This document shows, one piece after another, positions 55,150-64,000 of a stretch of 64,000 nucleotides of DNA. Both the position numbers and the translations under genes were made by a program. The stretch comes from Platerodrilus igneus. Its lineage: Eukaryota; Arthropoda; Insecta; Coleoptera; Lycidae. The stretch lies in the NCBI GenBank assembly GCA_036346225.1, contig JARFIW010001343.1, forward strand, positions 186,001-250,000, read 5' to 3'. The notes beneath the pieces were generated by a model. It saw only the letters and a program-made list of their open reading frames with translations, searched no databases and had not been told where the DNA came from. Position 1 is the first letter of the stretch. Every line of letters begins with the position of its first letter.

Positions 55150-56335
55150 AAAGGGTGTGTGTGTGTAAAATGGTAGGGGGTGGTCCGATTTTAAATCTAT
55201 TTCGAGATTCGGATTCTGCATAAAATTCTAGACTAATTTGATGTATTGCAAGACTAAAAAATTTCTAAGGACGGTCAGAAATCGCTGCTGGTAAAAAATC
55301 TTAAAATGAGGGTAGCTTCCTGGGGGGTGATGCAATCTAAAAAATTCTTAGAGATTCAGGTAGCTGAGAAAAATCTAATATTAATTAATACCAAACAAGA
55401 TAGATTTATCTCGAAAGATGAGCTAAACAAGATAGAAAGTATGGTATGACATTAAAAGCGAGTAGTGGTACGGTGGCGGTATGCTCACTAGAAGGTATGT
55501 GTGTAACTTTGTAAGGAGTGATCCGATTTTAAATCTGTTTACAGATTCGGATTGTACGTAAAATTCTAGACTAATTTAACGTATCGCATGTCTAAAAAAT
55601 TTATAAGAACGGGTAAAAATCACTACCAGCAAAAAATCTTTAAATGAGGGTAGCTTCCTGGGGGATGATGCTATCTGAAAAATTTCTAGAAATTCAGGTA
55701 GCTGAGAAACATCTAATATTAATTGATACCAAACAATGTACATTTATCTTGTGGGTGGAAATGGCTAGTCGAAGAAAACTATTTGATTCATAATGTTAGC
55801 GGTAAAAAAATCTGAAAATTGGAGTAGCCCCCTGGGGGATGATGGTATCTAAAAAATTCCTAGAAATTCAGGTAGCTGAGAAACATCTAATATTAATTGA
55901 TACCAAACAATGTACATTTATCTCGTGGGTGGAAATGGCTAGTCGGAGAAAACTATTTGATTTATAATGTTACCGGTAAAAAAATCTTAAAACTGGAGTA
56001 GCCTCCTGGGGAATGATGGTATCTAAAAAATTCCTAGAAATTCAGGTAGCTGAGTAAAATCTAATATTAATTGATACCAAACAATATAGATTTATCTCGT
56101 GGGTGGAAATGTGAAGAAAGATTTATTTCGCGGGTGGAAAGAAGGCTGATGTGACGTAATCAAAAGGGTTGATGTGGGGGTGTCTAACAAGGAGGAGAGC
56201 AATGAGGGAGCTAGTAGGAAAATCCATCTCCTCGAATTCTCCTTATGGGAATTTACATGTAAATTTGGTCCATGAGTGAGGAAATGAGAGAAGCTGGAAG
56301 AAATGAAGCGGCAGTAGCCCCCTTAACTATCTACT
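55150..56335 (-). repeat. right terminal inverted repeat of Polinton-like element
   Basis: Inverse of 44306-45361, with four to five subrepeats of 180-350 bp (CTACCC/GGTAGC...CCTGGGGGATGATG, GATACCAAACAA, CGAGTGGG-type ends), and the outer ~85 bp matching the left end. 56130-56250 is a segment not present on the left. On the plus strand it encodes the peptide variants seen in the left repeat (FLEIQVAEKNLILINTKQ). Confidence 0.85.
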
Positions 56336-56341
56336 CTGATG
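56336..56341. repeat. 6-bp target-site duplication of Polinton-like element, right
   Basis: CTGATG, identical to 44300-44305. Confidence 0.85.
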
Positions 56342-56535
56342 TTTTTTTCTGAATTTATTATTGACATTTCCATCTCTCCTGAATTTTTCATTATTTTACT
56401 AATCGTTGCAAAATGTACATTTTTATCGGGATGTTTGTTATTGAATATTACTGCAGATTCCCTATAGGTTTTGTAGTTATCTTCGGCAATTAGTACAATT
56501 TCAATTTTTTCGTCAAGGGTCAATTTCAACAGCAT
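56342..56535 (-). pseudogene. mariner-like transposase, N-terminal DNA-binding half
   Basis: Starts at the ATG at 56535 with MLLKLTLDEKIEIVLIAEDN, then ESAVIFNNKHPDKNVHFATI and SKIMKNSGE, a helix-turn-helix of the kind found at the start of insect mariner-like transposases (DUF4817 type). It runs into the Polinton-like element at 56341; the catalytic half resumes at 44299. Confidence 0.8.
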
Positions 56536-56545
56536 TTTTGCTACT

Positions 56546-56905
56546 ATCTTGTTGATAATAAATGTTCCGATACTAATTTAACAGATCGAGAGCATAATTT
56601 AACAGGTATTTGACCACCTACACACGAATTTAACAACTTTCTGATAACTCCCAAGCAAACACAATGCATGCATCCCACATTTAGAATCATTAGTGGTGAC
56701 TAACCAATAAGATGATTTTCATCTATTTGCATAGCAAATGATGCATCCGTTTTCTTCTTGGAGCATCAATTCCAGGCAACACAATTCTTCCATTAATATA
56801 TTCGCCAGGTTCTGCGCATTTATCACAAGAAGAATATCCTCCATTAGATTTTACTGGCTTTATAAATGCACGAACTGGAGCATCACATATAAAAATATGA
56901 ATGTC
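56546..56905 (-). pseudogene. DNA transposase fragment (CDAPxRAFIK ... MHxVCLGV type)
   Basis: Minus-strand frame 56905-56737: DIHIFICDAPVRAFIKPVKS, NGGYSSCDKCAEPGEYINGR, IVLPGIDAP. After a stop and frame change, 56715-56546: NVGCMHCVCLGVIRKLLNS ending in a stop. This CDAPAR-FIK / C-x2-C / MHLVCLGVxRKLL arrangement is common in uncharacterised insect and cnidarian transposases, often annotated with DUF4806 neighbours. The catalytic remainder is absent. The mariner-like gene begins directly beside it. Confidence 0.65.
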
Positions 56906-56940
56906 TATTGAATAAGCTTTGTTTTAAAATAAAAACTTAT

Positions 56941-59900
56941 GACAATTAGGGAGCAAACCCCGCATAAAAGCAAGATACCCGCAATTCAGACAAAAACAGA
57001 ATACCACGAGCATATCTTTGAGTTTAAAGTTGTCGATTCAGTTCTAAATATAAAAACTCATAACCGTTTTTATTTCAAAACTGCGTAGGTCCGATCTGTT
57101 CCAAATTCTTTAAGACGATCCGTAGCAAGCCCCGATAAAAGAAACATACCAGCAATTTAATCAAAACAGAATACCACGGGCAAAACTTCGAGTTTAAAGT
57201 TGACCATTTTGGCTAAACAATAAAAATTCAGAACCGTTTCATGTTTTAAAACTGCGTAGGTCGGGACCAACCCAAACTCTTTAGGACAATTCACAGCAAG
57301 CCCCGAATAAAAGAAAGATACTCGCAATTCAGGCAAAAACAGAATACCACGAGCAAATCTTCTAGTTAAAGTTGTCGATTATGGTCTAACTATAAAAATT
57401 CATAACCGTTTTTTCTTTAAAACTGCGTAGGTCTGATCCGATCCAAACTCTTTAGCACGTTCCGTAGCAAGCCCTGAATAGAAGTAACATACCCGCAAAT
57501 CGGGTAAAAATAGAATACCACGAGCATATCTTCGAGTTTATTGTTGTCGATTATGGACTAACTATAAAAATTCATAACCGATCCAAACTCTTTAGCACGA
57601 TCCGAAGCAAGCCTTGAATAAAAGAAACATACCCGCAATTCAATCAAAAACAGAATACCACGGGCAAAACTTCGAGTTTAAAGTTGTCGATTCTGGCCTA
57701 ATTATAAAAATTCAGAACCGTTTTTTTTTTAAACTGCGTAGGTCGGGCGCGATTGAAACTCTTTATGATAATCCGCAGCAAGCCCCACATGAAAGGAAGA
57801 TACCCGCAATTCAGGAAAAAACAGAATACCACGAGCATATCTTCGAGTTTAAAGTTGTCAATTCAGTTCTAAATATAAAAACCCATAACCGTTTTTATTT
57901 CAAAACTGCGTAGGTCCGATCTGTTCCAAATTCTTTAAGACGATCCGTAGCAAGTCCCGAATAAAAGAAACATACCCGCAATTCAATCAAAACAGAATTC
58001 CACGGGCAAAACTTCGAGTTTAAAGTTGACGATTTTGGCTAAACTATAAAAATTCAGAACCGTTTCATGTTTTAAAACTGCGTAGGTCGGGACCAACCCA
58101 AACTCTTTAGGACAATTCACAGCAAGCCCCGAATAAAAGAAAGATACTGGCAATTCAGGCAAAAACAGAATACCACGAGCAAATCTTCTAGTTAAAGTTG
58201 TCGATTATGGCCTAACTATAAAAATTCATAACCGTTTTTTCTTTAAAACTGCGTAGGTCTGATCCGATCGAAACTCGTTAGCACGTTCCGCAGCAAGCCC
58301 TGAATAGAAGAAACATACCCGTAAATCGGGTAAAAATAGAATACCACGAGCAAATCTTCGAGTTTATTGTTGTCGATTATGGACTAACTATAAAAATTCA
58401 TAACCGATCCAAACTCTTTAGCACGATCCGTAGCAAGCCTTGAATAAAAGAAACATACCCGCAAATCAATCAAAAACAGAATACCACGGGCAAAACTTCG
58501 AGTTTAAATTTGTCGATTCTGGTCTAACTATAAAAATTCAGAACCGTTTTTTTTTTAAATTGCGTAGTTCGGGCGCGATTGAAACTCTTTATGATAATCC
58601 GCAGCAAGCCCCGCATGAAAGGAAGATACCCGCAATTCAGGCAAAAACAGAATACCACGAGCACATCTTCGAGTTTAAAGTTGTCGATTCAGTTCTAAAT
58701 ATAAAAACTCATAACCGTTTTTATTTCAAAACTGCGTAGGTCCGATCTGTTCCAAACTCTTTAAGACGATCCGTAGCAGGTCCCGAATAAAAGAAACATA
58801 CCCGCAATTCAATCAAAACAGAATTCCACGGGCAAAACTTCGAGTTTAAAGTTGACGATTTTGGCTAAACTATAAATATTCAGAACCGTTTCATGTTTTA
58901 AAACTGCGTAGGTCGGGACCAACCCAAACTCTTTTGGACAATTCACAGCAAGCCCAGAATAAAAGAAAGATACTCGCAATTCAGGCAAAAACAGAATACC
59001 ACGAGCAAATCTTCTAGTTAAAGTTGTCGATTATGGTCTAACTATAAAAATTCATAACCGTTTTTTCTTTAAAACTGCGTAGGTCTTATCCGATCCAAAC
59101 TCTTTAGCACGTTCCGTAGCAAGCCCTGAATAGAAGTAACATACCCGCAAATCGGGCAAAAGTAGAATATCACGAGCAAATCTTCGAGTTTATTGTTGTC
59201 GATTATGGACTAACTATAAAAATTCATAACCGATCCAAACTCTTTAGCACGATCCGTAGCAAGCCTTGAATAAAAGAAACATACCCACAATTCAATCAAA
59301 AACTGAATACCACTAGCAAAACTTCGAGTTTAAAGTTGTCGATTCTGGCCTAACTATAAAAATTCAGAACCGTTTCTTTTTTTAAAACCGCGTACGTCGG
59401 GCGCGATTGAAGCTCTTTATGATAATCCGCAGCAAGCCCCGCATAAAAGGAAGATACCCGCAATTCAGGCAAAAACAGAATACCACGAGCATATCTTCGA
59501 GTTTAAAGTTGTCGATTCAGTTCTAAATATAAAAACTCATAACCGTTTTTATTTCAAAACTGCGTAGGTCCGATCTGTTCCAAATTCTTTAAGACGATCC
59601 GTAGCAAGCCCCGAATAAAAGAAACATACCCGCTATTCAATCAAAACAGAATTCCACGGGCAAAACTTTGAGTTTAAAGTTGACGATTTTGGCTAAACTA
59701 TAAAAATTCAGAACCATTTCATGTTTTAAAACTGCGTAGGTCGGGACCAACCCAAACTCTTTAGGACAATTCACAGCAAGCCCCGAGTAAAAGAAAGATA
59801 CTCGCAATTCAGGCAAAAACAGAATACCACGAGCAAATCTTCTAGTTAAAGTTGTCGATTATGGTCTAACTATAAAAATTCATAACCGTTTTTTCTTTAA

Positions 59901-62900
59901 AACTGCGTAGGTCTGATCCGATCCAAACTCTTTAGCACGTTCCGTAGCAAGCCCTGAATAGAAGTAACATACCCGCAAATCGGGCAAAAATAGAATACCA
60001 CGAGCAAATCTTCGAGTTTATTGTTGTCGATTATGGACTAACTATAAAAATTCATAACCGATCCAAACTCTTTAGCACGATCCGTAGCAAGCCTTGAATA
60101 AAAGAAACATACCCGCATTCAATCAAAAACTGAATACCACGAGCAAAACTTCGAGTTTAAAGTTGTCGATTCAGTTCTAAATATAAAAACTCATAACCGT
60201 TTTTATTTCAAAACTGCGTAGGTCCGATCTGTTCCAAACTCTTTAAGACGATCCGTAGCAGGTCCCGAATAAAAGAAACATACCCGCAATTCAATCAAAA
60301 CAGAATTCCACGGGCAAAACTTCGAGTTTAAAGTTGACGATTTTGGCTAAACTATAAATATTCAGAACCGTTTCATGTTTTAAAACTGCGTAGGTCGGGA
60401 CCAACCCAAACTCTTTTGGACAATTCACAGCAAGCCCAGAATAAAAGAAAGATACTCGCAATTCAGGCAAAAACAGAATACCACGAGCAAATCTTCTAGT
60501 TAAAGTTGTCGATTATGGTCTAACTATAAAAATTCATAACCGTTTTTTCTTTAAAACTGCGTAGGTCTTATCCGATCCAAACTCTTTAGCACGTTCCGTA
60601 GCAAGCCCTGAATAGAAGTAACATACCCGCAAATCGGGCAAAAGTAGAATATCACGAGCAAATCTTCGAGTTTATTGTTGTCGATTATGGACTAACTATA
60701 AAAATTCATAACCGATCCAAACTCTTTAGCACGATCCGTAGCAAGCCTTGAATAAAAGAAACATACCCACAATTCAATCAAAAACTGAATACCACTAGCA
60801 AAACTTCGAGTTTAAAGTTGTCGATTCTGGCCTAACTATAAAAATTCAGAACCGTTTCTTTTTTTAAAACCGCGTACGTCGGGCGCGATTGAAGCTCTTT
60901 ATGATAATCCGCAGCAAGCCCGCATAAAAGGAAGATACCCGCAATTCAGGCAAAACAGAATACCACGAGCATATCTTCGAGTTTAAAGTTGTCGATTCAG
61001 TTCTAAATATAAAACTCATAACCGTTTTTATTTCAAAACTGCGTAGGTCCGATCTGTTCCAAATTCTTTAAGACGATCCGTAGCAAGCCCCGAATAAAAG
61101 AAACATACCCGCTATTCAATCAAAACAGAATTCCACGGGCAAAACTTTGAGTTTAAAGTTGACGATTTTGGCTAAACTATAAAAATTCAGAACCATTTCA
61201 TGTTTTAAAACTGCGTAGGTCGGGACCAACCCAAACTCTTTAGGACAATTCACAGCAAGCCCCGAGTAAAAGAAAGATACTCGCAATTCAGGCAAAAACA
61301 GAATACCACGAGCAAATCTTCTAGTTAAAGTTGTCGATTATGGTCTAACTATAAAAATTCATAACCGTTTTTTCTTTAAAACTGCGTAGGTCTGATCCGA
61401 TCCAAACTCTTTAGCACGTTCCGTAGCAAGCCCTGAATAGAAGTAACATACCCGCAAATCGGGCAAAAATAGAATACCACGAGCAAATCTTCGAGTTTAT
61501 TGTTGTCGATTATGGACTAACTATAAAAATTCATAACCGATCCAAACTCTTTAGCACGATCCGTAGCAAGCCTTGAATAAAAGAAACATACCCGCAATTC
61601 AATCAAAAACTGAATACCACGAGCAAAACTTCGAGTTTAAAGTTGTCGATTCTGGCCTAACTATAAAAATTCAGAACCGTTTCTTTTTTTAAAACTGCGT
61701 ACGTCGCGCTCGATTGAAACTCTTTATGATAATCCGCAGCAAGCCCCGCATAAAAGGAAGATACCCGCAATTCAGGCAAAAACAGAGTACCACGAGCATA
61801 CCTTCGACTTTAAAGTTGTCGTTTCAGTTCTAAATATAAAAACCCTTAACCGTTTTTATTTCAAAACTGCGTAGGTCCGATCTGTTCCAAATTCTTTAAG
61901 ACGTTCCGTAGCAAGCATCGAATAAAAGAAACATACCCGCAATTTAATCAAAATAGAAATCCACGGGCAAAATTTCGAGTTTAAAGTTGACGATTTTGGC
62001 TAAACTATAAAAATTCAGAACCGTTTCATGTTTCAAAACTGCGTAGGTCGGGACCAACCCAAACTCTTTAGGACAATTCACAGCAAGCCCCGAATAAAAG
62101 AAAGATACTGGCAATTCAGGCAAGAACAGAATACCACGAGCAAATCTTCGAGTTTAAAGTTGTCGATTCAGTTCTAAATATAAAAACCCATAACCGTTTT
62201 TATTTCAAAACTGCGTAGGTCCGATCCGTTCCAGATGCTTTAGGACGATCCGTAGGAAACCCCGAATAAAAGAAACATATCCGCAATTCAATCAAAACAG
62301 AATACCACGGACAAAACTTCGATTTTAAAGTTGACGATTTTGGCTAAACTATAAAAATTCAGAACCGCCTCATTTTTTAAAACTGCGTAGGTCGGGACCA
62401 AGCCAAACTCTTTAGGACGATTTGCAGCCAGCCCCGAATAAACAAAAGGTACTCGCAATTCAGGCAAAAACAGAATACCACGAGCAAATCTTCTAGTTTA
62501 AAGTTGTCGATTCAAGTCTAACTGTAAAAATGTATAACCGTTTTTTTTTTATAAACTGCGTAGGTGTGATGCGATCCAAACTCTTTAGCACGTTCCGTAG
62601 CAAGCCCTGAATAGAAGTAACATGCCCGCAAATAAGGCAAAAACAAAATACCACGAGCAAATCTACGAGTTTATTGTTGTCGATTCTGGTCTAACTATAA
62701 AAATTCATAAGCGTTTTTTCTTTAAAACTGCGTAGGTCTGATCCGATCCAAACTCTTTGGCACGTTCTGTAGCAAGCTTTGAATAGAAGTAACCTACCCG
62801 CAAATCGGACAAAAATAGAATACCACGAGCCAATCTACGAGTTTATTGTTGTCGATTATGGACTAACTATAAAAATTCGTAATCGATCCAAACTCTTTAG

Positions 62901-63162
62901 CACGATCCGTAGCAAGTCCCGAATAAAAGAAGCATACCCGCAATTCAATCAAAAACAGAATACCACGGGCAAAACTTCGAGTTTAAAGTTGTCGATTCTG
63001 GCCTAACTATAAAAATTCAGAACCGTTTCTTTTTTTAAAACTGCTTAGGTCGGGCGCTATTGAAACTCTTTATGATAATTCGCAGCAAGCTCCGCATAAA
63101 AGGAAGATACCCGCAATTCAGGCAAAAACAGAATACCCCGAGCATATCTTCGAGTTTAAAGT
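56941..63162 (+). repeat. satellite array, ~171-bp monomer in ~826-bp five-monomer higher-order units
   Basis: About 37 monomers. GCAAG-type landmarks at 57126, 57296, 57467, 57607, 57778, 57950 give monomers of 170, 171, 140, 171 and 172 bp; the fourth type lacks about 30 bp (ACCG directly joined to ATCCAAACTC). The five-monomer unit recurs at 57126, 57950, 58776, 59604, then 60258 (a 654-bp unit with one monomer lost), 61083 and 61911. After about 62150 the order is irregular. Monomers share AAACTGCGTAGGTC, ACCCGCAATTCA, GAATACCACG and TTCGAGTTTAAAGTTG. Non-coding. Confidence 0.95.
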
Positions 63163-63381
63163 CGTGTTATTCTGTTTTTGCCTTTATTGCGGGTATGTTA
63201 CTCTTATTTGGGGCTTGCTACGGATCGTCCTAAAGAGTTTGGATCTGATCAGACCTATGCACTGTTAAAAAAAGAAACGGTTCTGAATTTTTATAGTTAA
63301 GCCAGAATCGTCAACTTTAAACTCGAAGTTTTGCCCGTGTTATTCTGTTTTCATTGAATTGCGGGTATGTTTCTTTTATTT
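63163..63381 (-). repeat. inverted satellite monomers at the array edge
   Basis: Reverse complement of about 1.3 monomers (GGCTTGCTACGGATCG, CAACTTTAAACTCGAAG). The orientation switches at 63162/63163 without a spacer. Confidence 0.95.
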
Positions 63382-63419
63382 GTTGCACACAACATGCTGG
63401 CGTTGCGACTTTTGCACGT

Positions 63420-63879
63420 TTAGTTCTTAAGATAAGATGGTCGTTCAAATTGGGAACTTATGGAATTCACCTCTTTATCGCTGCTTCCGTACAAGCGACG
63501 AGGCTTGTTACGTAGCCATTTTTTATTTGTAGCTTCTTCTATATCAGACTGCAAATCAGACGTTACTTCAGCTTGCTTAATTTTAAAATAAGTTTTCTCA
63601 TACTCCTCTACAAATATAAAATTATGAGCTGAAAGCTCATATAGCGCACTCAAAAAAGTATCGGGTGGTGCAATACAACTTCCAATCGTGCTCAACTGGT
63701 AAATGATTCTTTATAGCTCGTTCAAACTGTTGTTGTCGCTTATAAGTTGGCCAAAATACTTCTTTTTTTAAAGGAGTTAACCACGATGAGCTCACGGCTG
63801 CAACACTGTTGTTACCACCCGCTTCAGAACACTCAACTAATACGAAAGCCATTGCATTTAAAATAAAAGATATCTGCAA
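63420..63879 (-). pseudogene. transposon-associated protein N-terminus (DUF4806-like), frameshifted
   Basis: 63879-63637 reads MAFVLVECSEAGGNNSVAAV, SSSWLTPLKKEVFWPTYK, AIKNHLPVEHDWKLY. A frameshift near 63680 continues in 63680-63420 with KTYFKIKQAEVTSDLQSDIE. The pattern VVEF...nSV..VpS.WL...k..yWPp.k...aik...p...W..Y and a later KxAExTSDLxS is what I associate with the start of DUF4806-type insect proteins that accompany transposases. No downstream domain is present: the satellite begins at 63381. Family match from memory. Confidence 0.5.
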
Positions 63880-64000
63880 GAGAAAATGTATTGGAATTTA
63901 TAAAAAGAAAATACAACTACAAGTTTAGAAAGTAAGGTTATGGTGACTGAAATGCATAAATTATGATTGGGAATAGCTAAAACATATTCTAATTGCATAT

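Larger units (their letters stand above)
44306..56335. mobile_element. Polinton/Maverick-like element, 12.03 kb
   Basis: Seen: both ends read AGTAGATAGTTAAGG inward (44306-44320 and complement of 56321-56335). The outer ~85 bp match (TGCCGC, CATTTC-TCCAG, CTCATTTCCTCACTCAT). Perfect 6-bp direct repeats CTGATG flank it. Long inverted terminal regions of subrepeats follow, and the target mariner-like gene continues on both sides. Known: Polintons have AG-starting ends, long TIRs and 6-bp target duplications, and code for a protein-primed DNA polymerase B. Here fragments resembling the two ends of that polymerase family survive (46709-46885 minus, 54608-55009 plus). I could not find integrase, packaging ATPase, protease or capsid genes, so it is a degenerate or unusual derivative. 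A BEL/Pao fragment and a Penelope-like fragment are secondary insertions. Confidence 0.8.

Noticed and set aside
57614..58739. Two 99-codon open frames (57614-57913 and 58440-58739)
   Set aside because: They are the same phase of the satellite monomer in successive higher-order units; repeated sequence gives repeated open frames without coding evidence.
56941..63162. Relationship to primate alpha satellite or a CENP-B box
   Set aside because: Only the ~171-bp length is shared. I looked for the NTTCGNNNNANNCGGGN pattern and found no match in either orientation.

Overview
The window looks like AT-rich nuclear DNA of an arthropod, most likely an insect. It contains BEL/Pao and RTE-type retroelements, an R1-type LINE tail, mariner-like and hAT-like DNA transposons, a tRNA-derived SINE family, long inverted-repeat elements and a higher-order satellite. 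I recognise no ordinary host gene. Nearly every coding stretch is a transposable-element protein, mostly broken by stops and frameshifts, so this is a repeat-rich, probably heterochromatic, transposon graveyard. The species assignment is an inference from element types only.

Layout: 1-1.5 kb is a BEL/Pao pol remnant. 1.7-12 kb is a mosaic of two dispersed repeat families, one of them LTR-like, cut by an RTE-like LINE (4.27-7.53 kb) with a 10-bp target duplication; a hammerhead-ribozyme motif lies on the minus strand at 9.63 kb. 12-18.6 kb is mostly unassigned AT-rich DNA. 18.63-21.27 kb is a hAT-like non-autonomous element filled with two tandem arrays. 22.76-23.58 kb holds two non-LTR reverse-transcriptase fragments. 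23.58-27.34 kb is a fold-back element with arms of ~150-bp tandem repeats and embedded tRNA-SINEs. 28.77-29.38 kb is a TA-flanked MITE. 29.76-35.72 kb is a second inverted-repeat pair enclosing a BEL/Pao element (gag to integrase, 3' LTR), abutted by two SINEs. 36.3-40.1 kb is a nearly full-length RTE-like LINE with endonuclease and reverse transcriptase. 41.4-42.4 kb is another long-arm inverted repeat.

The most important structure runs from 44,306 to 56,335: a 12.03-kb Polinton/Maverick-like element with long terminal inverted repeats. Both ends are AGTAGATAGTTAAGG read inward, and it is flanked by a perfect 6-bp direct repeat CTGATG. It interrupts a mariner-like transposase gene whose two halves lie outside it. 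Inside are fragments like the N- and C-terminal ends of a protein-primed DNA polymerase B on opposite strands, a C2H2 zinc-finger ORF, two tandem copies plus a third relic of an unrecognised minus-strand gene, a Penelope-like fragment with a hammerhead-like motif, and a secondary BEL/Pao insertion with its LTR.

From 56.94 to 63.16 kb lies a satellite of ~171-bp monomers in five-monomer higher-order units of ~826 bp. It has a large internal duplication, ends in an abrupt inversion at 63.16 kb, and has transposase-related fragments on both sides. The genes do not form one pathway. What the window shows is layered insertion: mariner first, then Polinton-like, then BEL/Pao inside it, with satellite and fold-back arrays growing between transposon pieces.
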